64,000 nt of DNA, from NCBI RefSeq assembly GCF_000485595.1, contig NW_014578004.1, positions 45,840-109,839 of the forward strand, read 5' to 3'. Within the stretch, counting starts at the first letter, position 1; each line of letters begins with the position of its first letter. A program made the translations under genes and the position numbers. The notes below the pieces were generated by a model that did not search any database, was not told the DNA's origin, and saw only the letters and a list, made by a program, of their open reading frames with translations. This DNA comes from Priapulus caudatus (lineage: Eukaryota; Priapulida; Priapulimorpha; Priapulimorphida; Priapulidae). Of this stretch, positions 33,321 through 44,571 are shown piece after piece.

Positions 33321-34950
33321 AAAGAGTAATTTTTAGGCTGGCCTGTCGGTTGACAAACCTGCGTTCCTGCAAGGAGGGCCATTGTAGGTCTAGCTGCGAT
33401 CATTTGTGTAACACTTAGTTTGCTGGTAATTTCCCGTTACAAAGCGCGCTGCCTCGTCTCTGCACTTTCTCCAGGGAGGAGATATCCTTCTGTGTGTGTG
33501 GATCCAGACACTACTTGCATACTCGAGGCTTGGCCTCACATATGCTTTGTATGCCATCTCTTTGACAGGTTCTGGGCATCCTACAAGCGTTCCTGCGGAT
33601 GAAATTTAGGCGCCGGGTTGTTTTTCCTTTCGACCGGCTGATGTGGGTAGACCAAGAAAGGTCATCAGTGTGCTGCCATGCGAGGTAGAGTTGAGTTCCT
33701 CTTTTTGAGCTTGGTTTCCATGATGGTATAGGTCTGCTTTATTGGGGTTTGTTTCCTTGATATTGTGAGGCTGGTGTACTTTTTTGGATTGAAAGACATT
33801 TGCTAGTTTTTGGACCATTGAACTAGCTTATCAATGTCCTTTTGAAGAAGCTCTGTATTAGATCCGCTTCTGATGGGTTTGTAGATGAGACAATCATCTG
33901 CAAACAGTCGGAGTGTTGAGTCGATGCCATTAAATATGTCGTTTATGAAAACGAGGAACAGGAGGGGGCCGAGGACTGTTCCCTGGGGGACTCCTGACTT
34001 TACCGGTACTTTTCTTGATTTTTTACCATCTAACACTACAGTTTGGTGTTTTTTGGTCAGCCATTTACGTATCCATAGAAAGTCTTCCCTCTTGTTCCAT
34101 AGTAGTTAAGCTTATGAAGCAGTTTATTGTGGGTGACTGTGTCGAAAGCCTTTGTGAAGTCTAAGATTACTACGTCTACTTGTTCGTTGTTATCCAGCCT
34201 GTAACTAAGGTCGTTGACAGTGGAAAGCAGCTGAGTCTCACAGCTGTGAGACTTCCTGAAACCATGCTGGCAGTTTGCAAGTATATTGTTATGGTCAAAG
34301 TGATCCATCACGCTCCTGAATATGATGTGTTCCATGACTTTGCATGCCACACAGGTAAGGGATATTGGTCTGTAGTTTGCCGGGTCAGATTTGTTTCCTT
34401 TCTTGTGGGCAGCTATGATGTTTGCGTTTAGCCAATCCTCTGGCATGTCACCGGTGTGTATACTTTGCTTGTATATAAGACACAGCATCGGCCCTATGAT
34501 CTCTGCATAGTTCTTCAGCAGTGTTGTTGGTAGATTGTCAGGGCCAATTGCTTTCTCAGGATCTAAGGATTTTAGTAGTTTAGTTAAGGTAAGGTAATGG
34601 AGATGTCTTCCATTGTTGAGTGGCGTGATGGGCCCATGTCAGGGATATTGTCTTTATTTTCTGTAGTGAAAACTGATTCGTACTGGTCTGCTAGGACCTC
34701 TGCCTTCTCTGTTTTAGTAGACACAAGTCTGTTTTTGTAAAGTAGTGCCGGTATGCCAATAATATCTTTTTTCTTATTTTGATGAAATTCCAGAGTCTGT
34801 TGGGTGTGAGCCCTGCATCGTTTTCAAATAGACTCTCTAGATATTTGTTGTATTCTAATTGTAGTTTCTCCTTAATTTCTCGCTGAGTCTCTTCATAGAG
34901 TTCTCTATCAGCCTTGGTTTTCTTTGCCTTGTTCCACCTCTGTTTCCTTT

Positions 34951-35289
34951 TTTACCTCCGCCAGGGGCTTGGCGGAGGTTATGTTTTTACCGGCGTGTCT
35001 TTGAGTGTTGGTTTGTGGGTTTGTGGGTTTGTGGGTTTGTGAACATGCACGTTTCAGTTCACTTCCGCTAGGTGTGCTGGCTGTAGACTTACAAACACGC
35101 AACCACAGGCTAAGGGGCAACCACAGTCCTCCCCCACGCTGCACGCTCGCCACTAATCCGGATCCAATTAATTAATTAATTAATTAATTAATTTTTCGCA
35201 CTTAATTAATTAATTAATTAATAAAAAAATTCACATTGAGAGAATTCAGCTGCTTTGGCGGAGGTCTGTGCTCTCGAGTGCTCTAGTTT
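34951..35289. mobile_element. MITE-like element with GGCGGAGGT ends, inserted in the LINE
   Basis: Begins TTACCTCCGCCAGGGGCTTGGCGGAGGTTATG, a hairpin in itself, and ends TTTGGCGGAGGTCTGTGCTC plus TCGAGTGCTCTAG. The interior has TTTGTGGG repeats and a (TTAA)n block. It interrupts the reading frame of the reverse-transcriptase segment. I recall ends of this kind from repeats widespread in marine invertebrates, but cannot confirm that here. Confidence 0.7.
35168..35222. repeat. (TTAA)n tetranucleotide runs
   Basis: Two AATTAATTAATT runs on either side of TTTTTCGCAC inside the MITE at 34951-35289. Confidence 0.9.
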
Positions 35290-35594
35290 CATCATGCTTT
35301 TTAATTTTTCTGTGATGTATGGAATGTTATTGCTTGTCTTTATGATTTTTTTGGTACCTGCCTATCGATTGCAGTCTCAATATTGGCTTTGAAAATATCC
35401 CAGTTAGTGTTGACGCTTCTCCTTCTGCCTCTCTCATTGAAAGTTTCCTTGAATGCTAAGAGTTCANNNNNNNNNNNNNNNNNNNNNNNNNGCTCTGACC
35501 ATAATGTTGTTTTAGTGCGTCCTTTATCCGGTTTAAGCCGATACTACCCGATACATGGGCGGATATCCGCTACAGTACGCAGTTGTTTCCGGAA

Positions 35595-38290
35595 TAGCGC
35601 ATAGATACTAACCCAAGGGGATTGCTAACTCACGGTTTGGCCGCCGCTTGGAAACGCTTAGTGTTCGTGACCGGTGGCGCGACCGAGGCTGATACGGCGG
35701 CTAGGCGAACTATAATAAATGGTTGCATCTAAGTGCTTAAGTACACGGGTAGCCGGTACGGGGAGATTACGGTACGCATATATTTGCAAATATATTGACT
35801 AATCCTGCGTCAATAAACTCAATATTCACAGAGAGTATAGCTAAGACATGTGTCTATAAGGTATCTAGAGATTTTAGAAATTTAATCATTTGATAATTCA
35901 CTTCTGCGCACGTCATATAGAATTTTATATTTGCTATATTGACTAATCGTGCGTCAATAAACTCACTATTCACAGAGAGTATTCAAGCCGGTAAGGGAGA
36001 TCATTTGCATAATATATTCTAGATACATATATTATAGATATTATATAGATTTTATAGATTATAGATTATAGATTAGATTATATTATATATAGATTATAGA
36101 TATTATAGATATTATACATATATTATAGATATTATAGACACATGTCTTAGCTATACTCTCTGTGAATATTGAGTTTATTGACGCATGATTAGTCAATATA
36201 TTAGCAAATATATGCGTACCGTAATCTCCCCTATACGCTTGAATATAGACAGCTCCCTAAGCACACTGATCTCTATAATAAAATCTTTATTATTATTAAA
36301 GTTATTATAGTGATCAGTGGCTAAGCATCATAAGTTGCATCATAGGAGGAGTATATGTTGGAGAGAATTCGATTCAGAAGAATTAATTAAGAATGGAAGA
36401 TATAAGTTGGAAAGGTGGAAAGAACTGCTGTGTGCCGGTTTCGCGCGAAATATCTGACGAGTGCGAAATATCTGAGATAGCCCTGCCCCGCCCCGCCCCG
36501 ACCCGACCAATGACAGCTCGTCTTGTGTTACGATAAGTTGTGCACACTAAATACCAAGTTCTGCCGTTAGGCAGGGTAGCGAAGGAGCAGTGTAGGGAGA
36601 GGGAGGAGGATGGAGAAGGAAGTTTAGAGTAGTACTAGTAGGTGGAGTAGGAGAAAGGCTAGTGAAGAATGAGGAAGAGGGGTAGATGGTGGGAAAGAAG
36701 GAGGGGAGAAGCTGTGTGGACAAGGAGGAGGGGGAGAAGCTGGTGAAGAAGGAGGAGGGGTGGAAAAAGAGGAGTGGGAGAAGCTGGTGGAGAAGGAGGA
36801 GGAAGGGGAGAAGCTGGTAGAGAAGGAGGAGGGGGAGAAGCTGGTAGAGGAGGAGAAGGAGGAGGAGGAGGAGAAGGAGGAAGGGGAGAAGGAGGGGGAG
36901 AATGAGGAAGGGGAGAAGGGAGGTGGTGGAGAAAGAGGGGAGAAGCTGGTGGAGAAGGAGGAGGGGGAGAAAGCAGAATGTGTGGAGGAGGAGGGGGAGA
37001 AGCTGGTGGAGAAGGAGGAGGGGGAGAAGGGAGAAGCTGGTGGAGAAGGAGGAGGGTAGAAGGGAGAAGCTGGTGGAGAAGGAGGAGGGGGAGAAGCTGG
37101 TGGAGAAGGAGGAGGGGAGAAGCTGGTGGAGAAGGAGGAGGGGGAGAAGGAGGAGGGAAGAACGAGGAAGGGGAGAAGGAGGGGGAGAATGAGGAAGGGG
37201 AGAAGGGAGAAGATGGTAGAGAAGGAGGAGGGGGAGAAGGGAGAAGGTGGTGGAGAAGGAGGAGGGTTCCTTCTCTACCAGCTTCTCCCCTCCTCCTTCT
37301 CCACCAGCTTCTCCCCTCCTCCTCCTCCTCCACCAGCTTCTCCCTTCTCCCACTCCTCCTTCTCCACCAGCTTCTCCCCCTCCTCCTTCTCCACTAGCTT
37401 CTCCCCTCCTCCTTTCTACCAGCTTCTCCCTTTTCCCCCTCCTCCACCAGCTTCTCCCTTCTCCCCCTCCTCCTCCACCAGCTTCTCAAGAGTTATTCAT
37501 GTTGTTTGTGCACGCAGCACAGGGCGGGCGGGCGTGCGGTGTACTTGTGTGTTGCAGATGAGCATTTGACCGCGCATTTACAGGTGATTATAGGCGAAAT
37601 AGAGTAGGCCTAGAGAAACATTAAGACTTTGGTACATTTCGTGTTTATTTACCATTAATTTTTTTTATTGAGACGTTCCAAAGGCCTGTGATCCAAAGGT
37701 TCTGCTCCGATGCTATTGCTAATGTTGTCAAGCTCCTGCAAAGAGAATATTATTATTACTAATACTATATTACAGCATATACAGTATAAAATACTATAAA
37801 TACTATATGCAGTATACTAGCCGAGAGTAGTATATAAGTATATGAGTATATGATTATGAGTATAGACTAATAGAGTAGACTAGTATACTGACACTGTATA
37901 CAATATACTATAGCTGCCTAAGCATGATACCACTTCCGAAACTTTAGATATTAGATGTATTATTTTAACTATGTCAGTAACTAGTATAAAGACAAGCATG
38001 TCATCAGCGAAATACACATTAATTTATATAAATCAGAAATACTTGATATTATAATTCAATGAAATACAAAAATAAATGATACATCATTCTGTCGCAATCT
38101 TGTGATCATTTAACCAATGTTTTGACTTTCCGAAACATCCAAAATGCTATATGCTGCATTACGCGACTGTAGTTCACTAATCTGCCGGTAGTGCAGTCTC
38201 GGTCGCGCCAGCCGTTGTCACTTCGCCGGGATATGCGGCGAGTTAGCAATCCCTTTGGGTTAGTATCATGAAATAGCGGCATGAGCAAGT
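35595..38290. repeat. Nested inverted repeats enclosing a GA/CT palindrome
   Basis: Outer arms: 35600-35630 (GATACTAACCCAAGGGGATTGCTAACTC) is inverted at 38235-38262. Inner arms: about 35760-35865 (GGGAGATTACGGTACGCATAT through AGACATGTGTCTATA) are inverted at 36130-36232. Between them is a TATAGAT-rich stretch (36020-36130), and further in, the purine palindrome at 36580-37492. The whole block reads like a foldback structure or palindromic satellite. Confidence 0.65.
36580..37492. repeat. Giant polypurine/polypyrimidine palindrome
   Basis: From about 36580 to 37266 the plus strand is almost pure purine, built on a GGAGAAGCTGGTGGAGAAGGA unit. At 37267 it flips to the complementary CTTCTCCACCAGCTTCTCC unit and runs to 37492. 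Long open frames cross it in several frames and both strands because the unit lacks stops. I do not consider any of them a protein. Confidence 0.9.
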
Positions 38291-38589
38291 TCATGAAATG
38301 TTATGAGCAGTAATGTTTTTATTTCTTGTTATCTAAGTAAAACAGGTAAGTTGTTACGTCAGGTTCTTTCGTAATATAGTGCATGTCACTCGATTTACTA
38401 TGGACATTGGACTATGGAGGTGGCTTAAGTTAACAACGATACTGCCTGATCATCAATGTTTTTGCCAGAGGCGAGGGCCCAGTGGGATAGCCTATCGGCC
38501 AATGACGTTTAAATATCACAGATGGCGCCCGCGCCCGCAAAGCATGAATGGGATGGAACAGGGCTCGGCAACGATGCGGCGCTCATAGC

Positions 38590-39954
38590 ATAATATGCAT
38601 GCGGCACGCAGGGTGATAGGATAAGGGTACTCAACGTATTAAATCTCGCAAACGAGTTGAGTTACATTGTTCTAGAAAATCTAGAGGCACTATTACGACA
38701 CATGTCCTTAGGCTATAATCTGCGAAATGTTTCAGTTTGTTGAAGCACGACTAGTGCTAAATATAATACTGAATATAATGCGAACCCACGTATCGCGCAT
38801 AAGGCCGCCTATTGCTGTGCAGCGGCTTATACGCACGGCTATCGAGGTGATAGAAAGGGATACTAAACGCTTATATATCTGGCAAAACGAGCCGAGTTGA
38901 CTGCATTTCTAGAAATCCGATAAGGAATATAGACACCATGTTCGTTAGCTATAATCTCCTGTTAAATTTTATCAGGTTTGTTGAAGTACGAGTAGCCTAG
39001 TCTAATTAATTACTATATATAATGCGAACGGTATCGGCATAGGCGCGGGCTATATGCCCGGCTATGGTCGAATAGGAAAGGATCTTGATACTATTATCCC
39101 TCATATCTTGCAACGGAGTTGAGTTACATTTCGTGGCAAATCCCATAAGCGCTATCTCCTAAGACACACACTGTTCGCACCTTAGCTATAATGTCTGTGA
39201 ATTTATCACGTTTGTTGACGACAGCAGCGATTAGCTCTAATATAATTTAATCGCTAAATATATGCGAACGCGTATCGCGCATAGCGCGCCTTATTGCGAT
39301 GCACCGGCTATACGCACGGCTTGCGGTGATAGCAAATATGATACTAACTATTATATGTTCACAAAGGACGTTTGAGCTTACATTTCTGATATCATAAGGA
39401 CTAAGCACAAATGGTCTTCAGGCTATAATGTCTGTTAAATGTTATCCAGTTTGTTGAAAGCCAGCGATTGTCTAATTAATTACCAAATATAATGCGAACG
39501 GTGTATCGCGCATAGGCGCGCCTATTGCGGTGCACGCGCTATACGCACGGCTTTTGGGTGCATAGAAAAGGATTAACAAGCTATTATATCTTCCAAAGGC
39601 AGTTGAGTTACATTGGTCTAGAATCTAGAGGAATATTAGGACATGTCTAGCTATAACTTACTCTAAATTTTAAGTTTGTTGAAGCAGCGAGTAACGTCTA
39701 ATTAATTCACTAAATATATCGGAACGGTATCGCGCTATAGGCGTCTATTGCGTGCCAGCCGGCTATACGCCACCGCTATGGGTGATAGAAAGGATACTAA
39801 ACTATTTATATCTTCCAAAGGGAGTTGAGTTACTATGCTCTAGAAATCTAGAGCGAATATAGCACACACTGTCTTAGGCTTATAGACCTCATGTACAATT
39901 TTAAGTTTGTTTGAACGCACGACTAGATCTAATTTAATTGACTAAATATATTTG
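38590..39954. repeat. Satellite, about 230-bp unit, six copies
   Basis: Landmarks recur about every 227-238 bp. GGCTATAAT-type words lie at about 38713, 38946, 39183, 39421, 39649 and 39876, each followed by TTTGTTGAAG, then TAATGCGAACG, then TATCGCGCATAGGCGC, then CTATACGCACGGCT, then GATAGAAAGGATACTAA. Units differ by many small indels, which may be real divergence or poor consensus. The last unit abuts the LINE endonuclease at about 39955. Confidence 0.85.
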
Positions 39955-40612
39955 CGGTCTCGAGTAGGGAGGTGTCTGCCTTTCCATACATGTATATGGT
40001 TCATTTCGGTTTTTTGTTTGGAGTAACTCTGTGCTTATATTTAGCTGTAACTGCATGATGGTCGCTGATACTTGGGACAGTTTGGACTGCCTCGAGTAGG
40101 TCTGGAGAAGAGGTGAAAACAAGGTCAAGGATATTTTTCCCACATGTTGGTTCTTCAACCATCTGCGTTAGGTATAGGTCACTTACAGTGGAAAGTAGGG
40201 CTTCGTTAAGTTCCATGATGTATTGTGGTGCATCTTTAATTGTCAGAGTCCCAATCGATACTTGGCATGTTGAAATCACCAATAATTAGTAGTTCTGCTA
40301 ATTTAGTTGTCAGTCTTTTGGAGTGATGTCTGGATTTTTAGGAGGTTTTCCAAATTGGCTGTAGGCGGTCTATAGCACTGGCAGACAACTATGCATAACG
40401 TTGGATTTCCTTTTGAAGTAAGTTTGACTGCTTGGAGTTCACATTCGATTCTGACATCCTCCAATGGTATCCTACAATCTCGGTGATGTTTATAGTCCTT
40501 CATTGTATGCGACGAAACCTCCTCCTCCATTGGCATAGCTCTGTCCGTTCTTAGTGTCGTGTATGGTGGTGGGAAGATCTCAGCGTTGGTAAATGAACCA
40601 TCTAGAACTAGT
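39955..40612 (-). mobile_element. Endonuclease domain of the same LINE
   Basis: Minus strand: FTNAEIFPPPYTTLRTDRA, then VCQCYRPPTANLENL, then after a frameshift EPTCGKNILDLVFTSSPDLL and SISDHHAVTAKYKH. These are the NxxILDLVFTSS and SDHxAV signatures of APE-type LINE endonucleases. The 5' part is missing. The coding order fits the reverse transcriptase at 33.3-35.5 kb, and only some 80 nt of linker would be expected between the two. Confidence 0.8.
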
Positions 40613-41328
40613 ACTAGTAGTAGTATTTGGTTTAATTTTTGTTTCAGTAATTCCTTAGCCTAGGCTTACTCTTAGCCTTACTTTAACCATAGATGCTTTA
40701 ACTTAGGCTAGTTATAGTAGTAGTACTGTACTAGTAGTAGTATAGTGCTAGTACTCTTGGAGTCTTGCAGTTAGAGCTACCCCATATGTTATAGAGTAAA
40801 GTTGTAGCATTGTGTAATTGATCTATCGCAGTATCAATTTATTGTGTATCGATCTATCGCAGTATTGATTCATCATTTATCGATTTATTGTATTAATCGT
40901 GACCTACTGTATATCGATTTCGAACTGTGTTTGGTATTGGAGTGTGAACAGTTATCACCATTGTGAACATGATAAAACACAGTCGCCGTATACGGTATCG
41001 GACCCTGCAACACCCACATTTCGTTTTCCTGTAAAACCTCAACTTTACAGGACCGAATGTCCTGTCAAAATAAAATGTTTTGACGACTCCTGGCACACAG
41101 TTTTCACATAGTGGTCATTATCAATTGAAAATGACTTCAGAATGATTAAATAAAAAACATGTTTAAAAGTAGTAATTCAACCACAATACTATAGGCTGGA
41201 CTGTGTTTGAATTTTCATAAATTTACCGGAATGACTCTTAAGTTGGATACCCATCATTGATTTCAGGTATTTGGGAAACAGTGGAGAGTCGATTTTGTGC
41301 AAGTTTATGAAGGCAGACTATAGGAAAA

Positions 41329-44300
41329 ATGAGACTAACGTTACCACTCCAGAAGCAACATATTGGTAATGCCTTTAAGCGACTTTGGAAATACCAGAGT
41401 GCTCTAAAAGTGCAAGAGGCAAAGGTAATTAAGCAATCAAGAGCTCATAATAGAGAAGAGTATGACATGTTTTAATAGCGGTTTGCATAGTGTTTAACTT
41501 GTAAATATTCTATCAATATGTGAATAAATATATTCAAACTTTACCTTGTTTTCGTCAATGATTCTCCCTTAATCATATGACACCACCAATTTACCAGAAA
41601 ATCGTATGTGTTCTTCAAAAAAGTTCTTTGAATACGGCACGGTTTCACACAGTTTTCCCAACAATTCGCATCTGAGCGGCGCATGTTGACATGCGGCGGC
41701 AGCACCAGGTTGTAACTACGGGACGCTGGGGGCTGTTGGGGATATTAGGTAAGCACAGTAACAGCACTTGTTTCGCTTCCTTATCATCAGGAACACGATG
41801 GCAACACAGCTCAAATCAGCTGCTATAGCTCGCCGTGAGCACACATTGATATTTCTAGCACGCTGAAAACGCTACATGCTGAATACAATTCGATGCCTAA
41901 TATCCCCAACAGCCCCCGGCATTCCGTCATAGACAATAGAACACTAATCCGATAATAAACTTGCGCCGAATAGATGCAAACATTTGGGAAAACTGTGTGA
42001 AACCGTGTCGTATTCAAAGAACTTTTTTGAAGAACACATACAATTTTCAGGTAAATTGGTGGTGTCATATGATTAAGGGAGAATCGTAGATGAAAACAAG
42101 GTAAAATTTGAATATATTTATTCACTTATTGATAGAATATTTACAAGTTGAAGACTATGCAAAACGCTGTTAAAACGGTGTCATACTCTACACTATCATG
42201 AGCTCTTGAAGCAATGCATGTATGTTTACGAATTGAGATGGTTATCTCAGTTTTATTTGCCGAGTAGGCATTACTGTGTGATAGGAGTGGTATGCTAGCT
42301 GTTAGTGTTACCAAGAGGCTTCAATGAGTTGTTCTAATAGAAAAAAATCTCAATTGTGATTTCAGGTACCAAAACCATGGGTGAGCATGGAGATTGTAGA
42401 TCCAATTTTAAAACCAAAAACGAGGTATGAACCATTTAAATCACCTGATCCACGATTATGTCCAAAAGTAAATGGAAAAGAGCATCCAAAATGGAATGAC
42501 AAAGTTGCTTACCGTTTCACACCATCGACCAAGCTGATTGAGGGTAAATATTCCTCTTTACATTATGTAACGATGTATGCCACCAATGATTATGCTTATA
42601 CACTGTCGGAGCTACCGCTGGCATTTGCCACCTTAACTGAACAAAATAACTTTGGTGGCTCAAGTCTTGGATCAACCTTTAAAACATTCAGAGGGAGCCC
42701 TGCACTTTGTTAAATTTGGGTTTAAAAACTAAAAATTCATGTCAATTGTGAACCTTATATATTGTAATGCTAATTTGATAATAAAACTTTTTTTTTAAAT
42801 CCTACAAGATAGAATTCATAATTGCTATTCATGCTGTTATTATACAGATATGTTGTCACATAGAATTGCAATTCTTGTGAAATCTGCTTTGAAATGTATT
42901 TTATTGATGTTTTGTGTCATGCACCTGTTAGTGGGTTGTTCTGCTTTCTTCATCATGCATCTATTCATGATTCTATTTGTTGTAACTGTTTGCAGGGGAA
43001 AAACAAGCAGCATTACTCTGCAAGAGCCAGGTGTTCTATAATCTACCAGAACAGCTGCAGCAGTTGACTGGAGTGGCTAAGATTAAAGACCAGGATTTAC
43101 TAGTAGAGAATTATATCCTGCAAGCGTGTAGGTGGGATCCCATGTATGAAAGGTTGCCAAAATTATATGACAGAGAGCGCCCGAATCGTGTGTTTAGAAG
43201 GCAGTATGGAATCACCGATAGGCGAAAGAGGTAATTAGGGTACAATTAGTATATGACCGATGAAACTGCATTCTAAAATTGTCCCCATGCAAATATTTAG
43301 TAACAACGTTTCCATACTTGTATGTCAATTATTTTACATTTAAAAGGTTTTCACGTGTGATTTTGTTTCATTTCTGAAAGCTTAAATAGTATTCGACAGC
43401 TAACTGTGTGCTGTCACACAGTTAGATAAGATGTAACAATAACAGCTGAATGTTTTTAATGTGAATTTTGTTTCAGGGTGTACTCTGTGTGCCAAGTTGA
43501 CCTTTCATTAACCTTTATCGTTTTGTAGTCATGTCATCATTCACAATCTGGCACGACTTGCGAGTACTCTGGCTGGCCAATACCCCGAGTTTCTACAGCA
43601 AAGACAACACATCTACAACTCATACTTCAGCTGTCCTATGGAAAACAGTTAGTCATACTCTGCTATTACTTGTTTACCTTTCCTTGTACCAACGCTTCTG
43701 TGCTAGTTAACATTTGTGTGAAAGCAGACCGCATATGATTTTTTTTTCAAATCCATAAACAAGGAAAATGTAAAGGAAAAATGAATGTCCTCATATAATA
43801 CTTAAATTTTACCTCCGTTGATGTTAATGTTGACTGTTCTCTTTACATGGTTTATGTAGAAGTTCAAGGGATATTAGGCTGAATATATTACTAAATAACA
43901 TGTGCTGCTGTTATAATGGGTCTGGCACCTGTTATTTTCTACATTATAGATATAATTTCAAATGTTATTGTTAGTTTTTATATTGTAAATTTTCTCATGC
44001 TGTATTTTGTCGTGGATAACCATACAATCGTTCGTGATATCTTTTTCATTGTAGTGGGAGACCTCATATTGATAAATGGAACCGTGCACATTCATATTAC
44101 CAGCAAAAAATGCCTGCCAGCTTTTGCAACTGATGCTGAGGTCACGGCAAGTGAAAACCATCACCTAGCGGACATCTTTCCCCTTAAGCAGACTATTGAT
44201 CTTTCAAAGGAAAACATTTATACTGCTGAAGAACAAATAGGTAATCACTAATCCATTATATAGGTCAATCAGTAAGGAAACTGTTCATGTGTAGCACGAC

Positions 44301-44540
44301 TGGCACTCTTGTATTAGACCGGCAGCAAAAGACATCATGGGTACATTTTAACTAATTCTGCTTCTCTGAACTTGTTCTAGAAGCTAATATTAAATTATAC
44401 GACATTTTTAGCTGATGTGGCAGAATAATAGTCACATTCGTACAAGTAAGAGTAGTGGTAGAAATGGTGGCAGTGGAGGCGGCATCGTTGGCATCATTTT
44501 TGTTGTAATGGTAGACGTGCTTGTAATAGAGGCAGTGGTG

Positions 44541-44571
<31 letters not shown>

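Larger units (their letters stand above)
33330..35466 (-). mobile_element. CR1/Jockey-type LINE, reverse transcriptase and 3' end
   Basis: The minus-strand frames give successive reverse-transcriptase blocks: NIIAAHKKGNKSDPANYRPI, HGFRKSHSCETQL, VVILDFTKAFDTV (first catalytic Asp), then after a frameshift SGVPQGTVLGPLLFLVFIND and LRLFADDC (the FADD form of the YxDD box). A C-terminal region, more intact in the 47-kb copy, follows to about 33340. Frameshifts around 34050 and 33800 make it non-functional. The upstream pre-RT segment (NWDIFKANIETAID) is broken by a small element at 34951-35289 and stops at the N gap. Confidence 0.85.

Noticed and set aside
36547-37569. Open frames up to 268 codons on both strands
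   Set aside because: They lie in the GA/CT palindrome, whose unit has no stop codon. Composition is pure repeat (Ser-Pro-Leu or Glu-Gly-Lys) with no domain or splice structure.
43916-44251. 111-codon frame as a separate membrane protein
   Set aside because: The hydrophobic N-terminal half is intron 4 of MRPL37. Only the part after the acceptor at 44054 is coding, as exon 5.
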